64,000 nt of DNA, from assembly GCA_000940995.1 (NCBI GenBank), contig CP005973.1, positions 496,001-560,000 on the forward strand, given 5' to 3'. The position numbers and the translations under genes are program-made. The notes under the pieces were generated by a model, which saw only the letters and a list, made by a program, of their open reading frames with translations, had not been told where the DNA came from and searched no databases. Numbering within the stretch: position 1 is the stretch's first letter; every line of letters starts with the position of its first letter. The DNA comes from Photobacterium gaetbulicola Gung47. Its GTDB lineage: Bacteria > Pseudomonadota > Gammaproteobacteria > Enterobacterales > Vibrionaceae. Shown here piece by piece: positions 35,946 to 44,468 of this stretch.

Positions 35946-38900
35946 ATGAAAATGAAATTCAAAATATCAGCGGTTATATTAAGCTTACTTTTATTTGGGT
36001 GTGGCGGCGGAGGCGGTGGATCCAGCGAATCCAATGAACTAACAAAGCCTGCAGAAAAACAAGACCGTGCGGCACTATCGGCTCAAGACCTTTCTTTAAC
36101 CTTTTCTGAGCAAGGTATTGCCCACTCTCTAGTAGACCACCAAGTCGGAAGTGCTGTGTACAAAATTTCTGCTGGTGAACCGAGTGATGTGATCCGGATA
36201 GACCCGCTTTCCGGGGAGATTACAATACTTGCTGCAGGAGAAACTCAAGTCACAGTCGTTGATAGTAGCAAGGAATACAAGACATCAAGCACGACGTTTA
36301 ATGTTGTGGTTGAGCAAGCTGAAAATGAGGCGCTAGAGCTTGCCGACATTACCATACCGACCATTGCTGGCGAGGATATTATATTGCCTGTCTTTGGCCA
36401 GAGGGGTGAGGTAACCGTCGAGTTCCAACCGGAAGGGTTAGTGGACTTTAATCCCGAAACGGGAATTATTGCTGCGAAAGGAGTACCTGGCGAGGTTGAG
36501 GTGATCTTAACTGATCGTGGTGATCGAAATTACCGCGAAGCTACCCAGTCAGCCAAAATTACTATTGCGGCCTTAGCTCCCGATGAACTCGAATTTTCAT
36601 CACAAGAGCGCGCTTACCAACCGGGTCTAACATTAAGCCCATTGAAAATCAGTGGCTCTGAAGGTGGCCGGTTGAAGTATGAGTTGGTAGAGGAAGAGGC
36701 CGAACCTGTTATAACCCTCTCGGAAGATTCAGGCTTGATGACAGCTCTTAGAGTAGGAGAAGCCAAGGTTAAAGTGACTCAGTATTTGGGCAGTGAGTTT
36801 GGTTATACCCAGCAAGAAGCCTTTTTTACTGTCTTGATAAAGCTCGGTAAGCGCGCAGATCTCACGGTATCCGATGCCGTTGTTACGTTTGATACTACCA
36901 CGTTGTTTTCACCGGCAGTCAATAACAATGTTGCGCCAGTGCGCTATGAAGTGGTAAGCGGTAACGATGTGATAGAGGTAGACGCACAAACCGGACTGCT
37001 TCGCTTTTTACGGGTAGGTCAAGCTGAGGTGAGCGCCATAGATGATCTCAATACCAATTTTGCTGCTGACGAGCATCCGTTCACCGTTACGGTCAATCCG
37101 GCGGTGCACCCAGGGATGGACGCCGGTGAACTGACTTATACCTACACCGAAGGGATGAGTGAATCGCCGAGAATGAAAGGGCAATTAGGCCAGTTGACGC
37201 TAAGCGGGCAGTCGGATGTTGTATCGCTCGATGGTGGTCGTTTGACGGTACTGCGCGCTGGCTCAGCGAAGCTGACGGCGATTGATGATGGTGGCCACAA
37301 TTACTTGCCATCGGCACCGGTACCGCTGACCGTGAATGTGCTCAAGGCGCCATACCCTGAGTTTACAGTCAGTAATGTGACTACGACCTATTTCCCCGAC
37401 TATTGTGAGGATGTCGTCTTTGAGGGGGATGTGGGTATACTGCGCGTGCTGCCAGTCTCCAGCAGTGATAGCAATATTGCCGAGTATGACTCTGCCAATG
37501 CGTGTTTCAGATTAAAACGCAGCGGTATTGCCAATTTCACGGTAGAGCGTGAGGAGAGTGATAACTTTTTGGCCTCAGAGCCTAAACGCATGAGTGTAGT
37601 GGTGAACGCTGCTGATTCTCGCTTAATGGTCGACGGCGATTTGGTGCGTACCTTCTCTGAAGGAAACCCTACCATCCGCCCACCCGCTATTGGCGGGGGA
37701 ACTGGCAACTTGAGCTTTAAGTTGCTGGAGGATAAAAGCGAGCAAGGGGTGATTGCGGTTGATGCTAAAACAGGAATAATCACTATCCACAGCGCGGGTC
37801 ATGCAGTGGTACAAGTCACTGACGCAGGTGATGATAAATACCGTCCGGCGACGGCCTCTTTCGCAGTGACCATCGAAAAAGCACCGAACCCTGTCACCGT
37901 TGACTACAGTGATGCGGTTTATATGCCTGATGGAGTAATTGCACCGCTAATCGAAAACCTCAAAGGAGATATTGCTTTCAAGGTGTACCAAGCCGATACC
38001 TCTCCGGTTACCGTAGCCTCTGATGGTACTGTGAAGATGCGCTCAACCGGATCTTTTCACGTGCTTTTTGAAGCTGCCGAAACACGAAACTATTTATCTG
38101 CTTCTGACTATGCCGGCGCGTTTATCGATAAGGCGGCGCACCCTGGGTTCGTGGTTCGTCACGATAAGCTTGAATATGAGCCACTGAAGAAAGTGACACT
38201 TGATCTTCCAAAAGAATATGGAACAAGAAGCTATAGCCTGCAAAGCCTGTCGAGTGGTTGGGTTGGACAGTATTTGAGGGTCGATTCTAATTCGGGAGAG
38301 CTCGCATTGTTGGACTATACGCCGTCAAAATTTTTCGCTTTGCAAGTTAGCGAGCAGGAAAGTGAATTCTACAAAGCACTGGCACCTATGTCGGCCAGTT
38401 ACCTTTCCGTTGTGCCCCCGGAAAAAGGGAGCGCTACCCGTGATCTGACTATTTCAGGAGTATTCACTGTTGTAGGGAGTACGATAGATGCCTACAGTTC
38501 GCCATATCAGGCTACAGAGCTTGATTTTGCGGGAGCGACGGTAATGCAGCCGACTATCGAGGAAGTACAGAAGCTGGGGTTGGGAGTCGCCCTGTCTGTG
38601 GATGTGCAATCGGCCGAGCCGATTGGAGAGACCGGTCATCAATATCAAGAGTCGGTAAGGTTGTATGTGCAACGCTATGAAGGGTGTGCGACGACCGTGA
38701 ATGTAATGAATTTGCCCAATTTGATGGCGCAAAAACAAGCTCAGCCTTTTTACAAAGGAAACTATTGTCAAACTGGCCCGACAAACCGTATTGTGACTTA
38801 CACTGTTGTCGATAAATCACTGATTGATAGATATGACTTTTACGATGGTGACTGGAATGCGGTGCAGCCTTTCGTGATCTATCGAACCGCAGAAAAGCCA

Positions 38901-38972
38901 TCAGGCGCGGGTTATGTAGAGAAGCAGTTAGTCGAGTGGGATCGTTTTGAAGTGAAATTATCACGCGATTAA
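35946..38972 (+). CDS. Large surface lipoprotein with Ig-like repeats
   Basis: 1008 residues from the ATG at 35946 (MKMKFKISAV). Lipobox LLLFGC followed by a Gly-rich run (GGGGGGSS) suggests anchoring to the outer membrane. The rest is built of about eight to nine degenerate repeats of 75-90 residues. Each ends with a motif like I-x-V-D-x-x-T-G-x-I-x-x-L-x-x-G-x-A-x-V-x-x-x-D (for example DPLSGEITILAAGETQVTVV and DAKTGIITIHSAGHAVVQVT), as in bacterial Ig-like (BID) domains. The last 200 residues differ and hold paired Cys near the end (YEGCATTVNV, GNYCQTGPT). A TTG start at 35898 is rejected, since the signal peptide begins at 35946. Adhesion or polysaccharide contact is a guess; it converges on the chitinase gene. 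Confidence 0.78.
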   Translation: MKMKFKISAVILSLLLFGCGGGGGGSSESNELTKPAEKQDRAALSAQDLSLTFSEQGIAHSLVDHQVGSAVYKISAGEPSDVIRIDPLSGEITILAAGETQVTVVDSSKEYKTSSTTFNVVVEQAENEALELADITIPTIAGEDIILPVFGQRGEVTVEFQPEGLVDFNPETGIIAAKGVPGEVEVILTDRGDRNYREATQSAKITIAALAPDELEFSSQERAYQPGLTLSPLKISGSEGGRLKYELVEEEAEPVITLSEDSGLMTALRVGEAKVKVTQYLGSEFGYTQQEAFFTVLIKLGKRADLTVSDAVVTFDTTTLFSPAVNNNVAPVRYEVVSGNDVIEVDAQTGLLRFLRVGQAEVSAIDDLNTNFAADEHPFTVTVNPAVHPGMDAGELTYTYTEGMSESPRMKGQLGQLTLSGQSDVVSLDGGRLTVLRAGSAKLTAIDDGGHNYLPSAPVPLTVNVLKAPYPEFTVSNVTTTYFPDYCEDVVFEGDVGILRVLPVSSSDSNIAEYDSANACFRLKRSGIANFTVEREESDNFLASEPKRMSVVVNAADSRLMVDGDLVRTFSEGNPTIRPPAIGGGTGNLSFKLLEDKSEQGVIAVDAKTGIITIHSAGHAVVQVTDAGDDKYRPATASFAVTIEKAPNPVTVDYSDAVYMPDGVIAPLIENLKGDIAFKVYQADTSPVTVASDGTVKMRSTGSFHVLFEAAETRNYLSASDYAGAFIDKAAHPGFVVRHDKLEYEPLKKVTLDLPKEYGTRSYSLQSLSSGWVGQYLRVDSNSGELALLDYTPSKFFALQVSEQESEFYKALAPMSASYLSVVPPEKGSATRDLTISGVFTVVGSTIDAYSSPYQATELDFAGATVMQPTIEEVQKLGLGVALSVDVQSAEPIGETGHQYQESVRLYVQRYEGCATTVNVMNLPNLMAQKQAQPFYKGNYCQTGPTNRIVTYTVVDKSLIDRYDFYDGDWNAVQPFVIYRTAEKPSGAGYVEKQLVEWDRFEVKLSRD

Positions 38973-38993
38973 TTTATAACAAGCGCTAGATTG

Positions 38994-39026
38994 AAAACAG
39001 CGGCTCACTGAGCCGCTGTTTTTTTA
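38994..39026. terminator. Bidirectional terminator between lipoprotein and chitinase genes
   Basis: ACAGCGGCTC (38997-39006) and GAGCCGCTGT (39010-39019) pair perfectly around a 3-nt loop, with A4 before and T7 after. It can stop both convergent transcripts. Confidence 0.92.
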
Positions 39027-39046
39027 TTTCGGTGGCCATTTACCTG

Positions 39047-41644
39047 TTAGTCACAGGTTGAGGCTCCGATGTTGTCCCACACAGCTGCAACTCCAGGCTC
39101 TTCGCCTTTGGTCCACCATTTGGCCTTCCAGCGGTTGCCATTATGGTTGACTTCATCGCCGCCGTTATAGGCTACTCCCGTGTTCCAGCCGAACTCGACG
39201 TCGCTAATCAGTTTCCACTGATCGGCAGTCACGCTTGGCTCATTGTTCTGTGTCCAGTATTTAGCCTCCCATACCAGCTGATCATGACTAACTTGATCGC
39301 CAGTGTTGTATGCCGCACCACCAGACCATGCTGGATAGTTGCCAGCATTCGGGTCGGTGAGGTCACACTCATTACCGCCGGTATCTTTAGGGGTCACTGT
39401 GACCTGGGTTTGTGCCTGGGCATCCAAAGCGCCATCTGATACCAGTACCGATACTTTTGCCTGCGTGCTCTCAGAAACAGTTGGAGCGGTAAGGGTCAGC
39501 GATGCGGTGCCCTGGCCGGAGACTAGAGCAAAGCCTTGCGGGATGGTCCAACTGTAAGTTAATGGATCACCGTCTGGATCATCGGCTTGGGTATTCAGGG
39601 TAAAGTTATCCTGCGATTTTACCGAAAGCTGGGCTGGCAGCGACACGCTCGGTGGCTGGTTTTCCTGCTCTGCTTTGTTGGTGATGGTCACCGTGTCAGT
39701 GTCAGTCAGGCCTTCTTCATCAGTTACGGTAAGGGTGAAGGTATAGCTGATGTCAGTATCGGTAGACGGTACCGTGATGGTGGCCTTAGCTTCGTTTTCG
39801 CCTGCAATTGGCAGAGTATCGCCAGCTGTTTGCTTCCAAGAATAACTGATTGCTTGTTGCTCTGGGTCGTAGGAATTTGAGCCATCAATAATGACATCGA
39901 TAGGCCCTGTCACCGTTTGGTCGACACCGGCATTAGCATGAGGTGGCTTGTTTACCGGTGGTGGTGTCACTCCGCCATGCCCCAAACCATCGTGCATGGC
40001 ATTGAGGACATCGCCATTATCGGCATCGATTTCCCACGAGAACAGACCGGCTAACCCTCTTTGCTGAACATAGTTCCCTTTGGCTTGTACTGCCCTGGCA
40101 TTATCGTAAGAGATAAGTTCCTTGGTGGTAGGGTTCCATTTGTAGGAGGCTTCGGCTTGTTCGTCATAGCGATCTTCCCAGCCAGCCCCCGAATGGTTGT
40201 TGGCAATATCACGGTAATCGAGCACGCCGGCTTCCCATGTGCCATCGATAGCACCTGTAGCTTGTCCGGTCATTGGGTTATCGCCAGTATAGTTGTGAAC
40301 GCCTTTCCAGCCTCGACCATATTTCGGCACGCCAATGACGAGTTTTTTAGGATCAAGCCCTTGAGCCAACAGGTCGTTTACCCCTCGGTCTGCTGTGTGG
40401 GTGATTGCTGGGTTGTGGCTGGCATCATACAGTCCGGATTGATGGCCCAAGTTATTGAAATCCCATGCGCCGAACATGTCATAGTTCATCAGGAAAATAT
40501 AATCCATGTACTGCTGGGCACGGCTGTAATCAACCACCTCGATCTTTTTGACATCGACGCCGATGGCAGAAGTCAGCTCATAAGTCCGGCCGGTTTCTGC
40601 CGATAGGTCATCCAGCATTTCACGCAGTTCTTTCATCAGTGTGACGTACAATTCGCCATCTTTTTCTTTGTCGCCCAGGGTAGGGTGGGCTCCGTTACCG
40701 CCGGGGTATTCCCAGTCAATATCGACACCGTCGAAGAATTTCCAAGTCTGCAGGAACTCTTTCACCGAGTTGACGAAGGTGCGGCGTTTCGCTTCATCAT
40801 GCATGAAGTAAAAAGGGTCAGAAAGCGTCCAGCCGCCAATTGATGGCAAGATTTTTAAATCCGGATAGGCTTGCTTCAATGCCATCATTTGACCGAAGTT
40901 ACCCCGGTAAGGATCAGCCCAATCGTTAACCCCCTGCTGGCCTTTTTGCAGTGCAGCCCATGGGTCATGGATGGCGACTTTGAAGTCGTCGCGTCCGGCA
41001 CAGGCTTTTTGCAGTGCTTCGAAGCTGCCAGGGATCTGTTTCAAGCTATCGTTGATGCCGTTGCCGCCACAGATTGGGGTGAAACCGTAAATAATGTGCG
41101 TCAGGTTCTGAGCGGGTACTTTATCGATAGGGAAGGCGCGGTCATACACACTCCACTCGACAAAGTAGGTACCAACCACCTTGCCGGACTTATTGGTGTA
41201 AGGCTTGTTGTTCTCTTGTAGCACGGGGACTAGTGGAGCGAGGTGGCTGCCATCCGTGTCGGCGATTGTAAGCTTGACGCTGCCACTTTCGCTACAGCCA
41301 TCAGCGTTACATAGCTCGACAGTCATGTCGTAGACACCGCCTTTGCTGACATCAAAGGTGGCGCTTTTGACGCTGCCACTGCCGGTCCAAACCGTATTGC
41401 CATCGAGTTTGACCTTGGCCGTGTCGGCAGGGTCGCCACTCCAGGACTGCCAAGACACTGTCACGGTAACAGTATCGTGGATGCCGACGACGATATCTTC
41501 GTAGCTGCTGGCATCACGGTTTAGCTCGACGAGGGCGTAAGTGTGCTCACCCCAGTCGATGGTAGGGGCACCGGGCGCGGCTGCGTAGCTTATTGAAGAC
41601 GAGAGTAAACCGCCAATAAATATGGCTAGATTAGACTTTTTCAC
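39047..41644 (-). CDS. chiA: GH18 chitinase with PKD and two chitin-binding domains
   Basis: Secreted endochitinase of 865 residues. Signal peptide 1-22 (MKKSNLAIFIGGLLSSSISY). An N-terminal fibronectin-like ChitinaseA_N domain covers about 23-135. The GH18 barrel covers about 150-560 with DGVDIDWEYPGG, whose Glu312 is the proton donor. Two PKD-like domains lie near 585-660 and 670-765 (GSNSYDPEQQAISYSWKQTA; DDPDGDPLTYSW). Two type 5/12 carbohydrate-binding modules close the chain (YPAWSGGAAYNTGDQVSHDQ; WNTGVAYNGGDEVNHNG). Start is a GTG at 41644 with TGGAG 8 nt upstream; no ATG start is available. A c-di-GMP riboswitch sits in its leader. The domain order matches Vibrio chitinases such as ChiA1. 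Confidence 0.95.
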   Translation of the reverse strand: MKKSNLAIFIGGLLSSSISYAAAPGAPTIDWGEHTYALVELNRDASSYEDIVVGIHDTVTVTVSWQSWSGDPADTAKVKLDGNTVWTGSGSVKSATFDVSKGGVYDMTVELCNADGCSESGSVKLTIADTDGSHLAPLVPVLQENNKPYTNKSGKVVGTYFVEWSVYDRAFPIDKVPAQNLTHIIYGFTPICGGNGINDSLKQIPGSFEALQKACAGRDDFKVAIHDPWAALQKGQQGVNDWADPYRGNFGQMMALKQAYPDLKILPSIGGWTLSDPFYFMHDEAKRRTFVNSVKEFLQTWKFFDGVDIDWEYPGGNGAHPTLGDKEKDGELYVTLMKELREMLDDLSAETGRTYELTSAIGVDVKKIEVVDYSRAQQYMDYIFLMNYDMFGAWDFNNLGHQSGLYDASHNPAITHTADRGVNDLLAQGLDPKKLVIGVPKYGRGWKGVHNYTGDNPMTGQATGAIDGTWEAGVLDYRDIANNHSGAGWEDRYDEQAEASYKWNPTTKELISYDNARAVQAKGNYVQQRGLAGLFSWEIDADNGDVLNAMHDGLGHGGVTPPPVNKPPHANAGVDQTVTGPIDVIIDGSNSYDPEQQAISYSWKQTAGDTLPIAGENEAKATITVPSTDTDISYTFTLTVTDEEGLTDTDTVTITNKAEQENQPPSVSLPAQLSVKSQDNFTLNTQADDPDGDPLTYSWTIPQGFALVSGQGTASLTLTAPTVSESTQAKVSVLVSDGALDAQAQTQVTVTPKDTGGNECDLTDPNAGNYPAWSGGAAYNTGDQVSHDQLVWEAKYWTQNNEPSVTADQWKLISDVEFGWNTGVAYNGGDEVNHNGNRWKAKWWTKGEEPGVAAVWDNIGASTCD

Positions 41645-41652
41645 AGAATAAA

Positions 41653-41662
41653 CTCCATTTAC
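41653..41662 (-). promoter_or_regulatory. chiA ribosome-binding segment complementary to the riboswitch tail
   Basis: On the transcribed strand this reads GTAAATGGAG, containing the chiA ribosome site GGAG. The exact complement CTCCATTTAC lies at 41781-41790, just past the aptamer, giving a perfect 10-bp inverted repeat at a distance of about 120 nt. Pairing would mask the ribosome site. Confidence 0.6.
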
Positions 41663-41799
41663 CTAAAACGAATAATGGTTCAGGGAGCGAGACAAATTGA
41701 TTTTCTATTTATAAATTAAGAAAAATAGAATTAACCCATTACAATCACGCTTCATTTGTTTTAATAAATACGAGCACAACGTAAATGGAGAAACTCCAC

Positions 41800-41885
41800 T
41801 TGAGGTAGCCCCGCTATCATTGAGAAACTCGTTAGACCGGAAGCTTTGCGTCCTAAACTTTCATTTAGTTTGCCGTTGTCACAAG
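41800..41885 (-). ncRNA. c-di-GMP-I (GEMM) riboswitch aptamer upstream of chiA
   Basis: Read on the minus strand, conserved GEMM-I blocks occur in order: GGCAAAC, a stem CTAAAT/GTTTAG capped by a GAAA tetraloop (tetraloop at 41859-41862), GGACGCAAAGC (41843-41853), CCGG (41837-41840) and TAGCGGGGCTACC (41804-41816). These match the tetraloop/receptor and ligand-binding parts of the known Vc2-type aptamers. The tail just downstream (41781-41799) can form a GTGGAG TTT CTCCAT hairpin or pair with the chiA ribosome site. c-di-GMP control of chitin genes by this class is known in Vibrio. Exact ends of P1 are approximate. Confidence 0.93.
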
Positions 41886-41895
41886 TACCATTAAA

Positions 41896-41924
41896 TTAGT
41901 AGCAAAGGTGCTTATTTTGGTCAA
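41896..41924 (-). promoter_or_regulatory. chiA: Probable promoter of the riboswitch-chiA transcript
   Basis: Minus strand: TTGACC (41919-41924), a 17-bp spacer, and TACTAA (41896-41901) preceded by TGC, giving an extended -10. Transcription would begin near 41889, a few bases before the aptamer, which fits the RNA boundary. An imperfect inverted repeat with arms CCATTAA/TTAATGG (41888-41894 and about 41947-41953) encloses the promoter. Confidence 0.6.
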
Positions 41925-41953
41925 AGAAAAATCTTTTGCTAATGCCTTAATGG

Positions 41954-42407
41954 AGCGGAAAATTGTCACTATGTGATATTGCTTCATGAAGTTGATTGAA
42001 GTGGGGTTTTAATTAACTCTTTGAATTGAAATGAGTAAGTGATCTTTATCTAGCAAATTGGTGCGACCAGTTTCTGACTGGTAATGCGTGCGGCTGGTAT
42101 ATGTTCAGCGCTTTTTTTGTCTACTATTTTTATTATTTGTCAGGTTTATGGGCGGTGCTTTTCTATTTGTCAGTTGAATTTCTATTGATTGTGAGTGGTA
42201 GGGCGAGTTAATGAGAAATATTTAGTGTTTCTGGATACTTATTTCATTAGCCTTTCATTACTCCCACGCCGATAATGTGTGAATGGTTGGCTAATTTAAC
42301 TTTAAGAGTATGTATATATTGGTTTTTTTTTGCTGTTATTGATGAGCCAAACTAGAGTGCTGGATAGAAAGAAAGTTAAAGTGGTAAATTAAGTTTACTG
42401 CTTGAGT
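41954..42407. other. Intergenic region between chiA and parM leaders
   Basis: About 450 bp without a credible gene. Two direct repeats TATTTGTCAG (42134-42143 and 42164-42173) are 30 bp apart, and a short palindrome CCAGT TTCTG ACTGG lies at 42068-42082. A centromere (parC) for the ParM/ParR pair would be expected here, but a regular iteron array was not seen. Confidence 0.4.
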
Positions 42408-42409
42408 GT

Positions 42410-42504
42410 ATCCGCCGATCCAAGTCGGTGGCATTTATTGGCTTGCAATGCGGGCGGATCGACCAAATCTGAAGGATATTAAACAAAAAGGTCGGATTTT
42501 TTTT
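42410..42504 (+). promoter_or_regulatory. Leader with mutually exclusive hairpins before parM
   Basis: ATCCGCC (42410-42416) pairs with GGCGGAT (42453-42459). The last bases of that arm, as ATCGACC (42458-42464), can instead pair with GGTCGGAT (42490-42497), which is followed by eight T (42497-42504) like a terminator. The two stems share bases 42458-42459, the usual design of an attenuator or riboswitch. The second stem has a large 25-nt loop, so stability is uncertain. Confidence 0.45.
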
Positions 42505-42611
42505 GTTTTGCTGAACTGCTTCAAAACCATTGCGTTAGGTTTGCCATTGGCCAGTGGTTTATTTACTTTCGCGCAGACAAATCACTCTCACCGAGATAAA
42601 GTAGGAAAACA

Positions 42612-43643
42612 ATGACGCCACGTAAATTTGCGGTTGATGACGGTTCAACCAACGTTAAAGTAAGTTGGATTGAACAAGGTGAACTACACACCGTTATCTC
42701 TCCTAACTCGTTCCGTAAAAACTGGAAAAGTGCCGCACTGAGAAAAGACAAGAAGATCTTTAATTATACGATTGGCTCAACCAAATATACCTACGACATG
42801 ACTTCAGACAAAGCCCTGGAAACAACGCATGTTGATTACCAGTATGATGATCTGAATCTACTTTCCGTTCACCATGCGCTGCTGCAGACAGGTATTGAAC
42901 CGGGTCCGGTTAAGTTGGTGGTGACACTACCTATTACCGAATATTACAACGCCGAAGATTGCCAAAAAAACGAAGCGAAAATTGCCCGCAAGCGCGATAA
43001 TTTGATGCGTCAAATTGAACTCAACAAAGGTGAGTTGTTCGATATCATTGATGTCGAAGTGATGCCCGAGAGTTTACCTGCTGTGCTCTCGACTTTGACG
43101 ATGCAGTCTGTTAGCCAATTCAATCGCTCACTGGTCATTGATATTGGCGGGACTACGCTGGATATGGGGGTGATTGTCGGTGAATTTGATGATGTCTCTG
43201 CCATTTACGGAAATAACGAAATTGGCGTATCCATGGTGACCGATGTTGCTCGTAAGTCCTTGGCCGTTGCCGATAGTGATTCAAGCTACCTGGTGGCGAA
43301 TGAGCTTATCAAGCAGCGCGATAACCTGGATTTTGTGCGGGAAGTCGTGAATGACGAAACCCAGATCCCAGTTATCCTTGAAAAAATCGAAACCAAAATC
43401 GATGAGCTTGGCAAGCAGGTTGCGTACGAAGCGAAGAAGTTTGCCAAGAACCCGAACCGTGTCTACTTGGTCGGTGGCGGTGCGAGCTTAATTTTCCCGG
43501 CAGTGAAAAAAGCCTACGAAACACTGGGCGAGCGCGTAGTGCTGGTGGACGAGCCGCAAGAAGCCTTGGCGCGTGAATTGTGTCTGTATCATGCCGATGG
43601 CGAGGCGGTTAATATGCCAGAACAAGAGGTTGTAAATGGCTGA
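42612..43643 (+). CDS. parM: ParM/StbA actin-like plasmid-segregation ATPase
   Basis: 343 residues with strong resemblance across the whole length to ParM of plasmid R1: FAVDDGSTNVKVSW (phosphate 1 loop), ISPNSFRKNW, VHHALLQTG, TLPITEYYN, VMPESLPA, VIDIGGTTLDMG (phosphate 2 loop) and YLVGGGASLI (adenosine site). It should polymerise with ATP into filaments that push DNA apart with the help of ParR. The ATG is preceded by AGGAAAAC. It overlaps the next gene by 8 nt. The surrounding genes are chromosomal in character, so this could mark an integrated plasmid, a large secondary replicon or a cell-function paralog. Confidence 0.92.
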   Translation: MTPRKFAVDDGSTNVKVSWIEQGELHTVISPNSFRKNWKSAALRKDKKIFNYTIGSTKYTYDMTSDKALETTHVDYQYDDLNLLSVHHALLQTGIEPGPVKLVVTLPITEYYNAEDCQKNEAKIARKRDNLMRQIELNKGELFDIIDVEVMPESLPAVLSTLTMQSVSQFNRSLVIDIGGTTLDMGVIVGEFDDVSAIYGNNEIGVSMVTDVARKSLAVADSDSSYLVANELIKQRDNLDFVREVVNDETQIPVILEKIETKIDELGKQVAYEAKKFAKNPNRVYLVGGGASLIFPAVKKAYETLGERVVLVDEPQEALARELCLYHADGEAVNMPEQEVVNG

Positions 43644-44394
43644 TCGTCTAAAACGGATCAATTATTCCATTTATCTCGACCCGGTTAATAACCCGGCAGA
43701 TCTTTATGCCAGTAAGGTACTGCACCAATGGGCTGACGATTTTGCCAGGCTGAAATCAGAATCCGGCAATGAGCACAGCCTGGCATTACTCAATGCGCGG
43801 AATGTCCAAAAGCAGGTCTATTTGAGTGGCCTGTTCATGCACTTGCTGAGTCCTGACTTATCTCAGCAACTGAGCATGCAGCTCACTGAAGCCCAGGTAT
43901 CTGAATTTACGCTGGAAAAGACCCTCCAGGGACTTGGGTATCTAGCGACGAACACTGAGCAAGTGTGCAACCAGCAAACCCAGGAAGAGCTGTTTGAGGC
44001 TTTAAAGGCGTCGATTTTCGAGCAGGTCACCACTGAGGCTGAGCGTACGCGCGAGCACCTATCAGCGGTCATGTCATCAACGTTGGCAGCAGAGGGTGAA
44101 AAGGGAAGTGCGGCGAATACGGTTGAAGCGGTGACTGCTGCTGTTTCTGATGCGGTAGAAGGCCATCATGCACAAAACGCGAGATTGGTTAAGCTGGTCG
44201 AACGACAATCGCAAGAAATTGCTGAGCTTAAGCAGATGCTGGCGTCGCAGTCTGAACTCATCGGCAAGTTATCTAAGGGCGGCATAAGTTCGCAGGCGGG
44301 CTTATCAAACCAAGAACAAGGTGAAACCCCTGTTGTAGATTTGAACGAGCGTCTTGCCCATGTGCAGAAGATCAAGAAGAAAGGGATCTTTTAG
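43636..44394 (+). CDS. ParR-like partner of ParM
   Basis: 252 residues. The N-terminus (RLKRINYSIYLDPVNNPADL, then NARNVQKQVYLSGLFMHLLS) has the spacing of ParR ribbon-helix-helix DNA-binding domains. The middle has an Ala/Glu-rich helical stretch and residues 190-215 a heptad pattern (LVKLVERQSQEIAELKQML), a likely coiled coil. The C-terminus (RLAHVQKIKKKGIF) is basic, like the ParM-capping tail of ParR. Classic ParR is only about 117 residues, so this is twice the usual size. The 8-nt overlap with parM supports a shared operon. A terminator follows at 44415. Confidence 0.7.
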   Translation: MADRLKRINYSIYLDPVNNPADLYASKVLHQWADDFARLKSESGNEHSLALLNARNVQKQVYLSGLFMHLLSPDLSQQLSMQLTEAQVSEFTLEKTLQGLGYLATNTEQVCNQQTQEELFEALKASIFEQVTTEAERTREHLSAVMSSTLAAEGEKGSAANTVEAVTAAVSDAVEGHHAQNARLVKLVERQSQEIAELKQMLASQSELIGKLSKGGISSQAGLSNQEQGETPVVDLNERLAHVQKIKKKGIF

Positions 44395-44414
44395 GGTTGC
44401 CTGTTGTTGAATAG

Positions 44415-44446
44415 AAAAAGTACACGCAATGGCGTGTACTTTTTTA
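44415..44446. terminator. Bidirectional terminator after parMR
   Basis: GTACACGC (44420-44427) and GCGTGTAC (44432-44439) with a 4-nt loop, flanked by A5 and T6. It serves both parMR and the convergent MATE gene. Confidence 0.92.
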
Positions 44447-44468
44447 TTGGCCATCGTAGCGACTGTGA

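Noticed and set aside
42406..42615. 69-codon frame before parM
   Set aside because: Lies over the leader hairpins, begins with GTG without a ribosome site and matches no known peptide. It could be a leader peptide but there is no codon-bias evidence.
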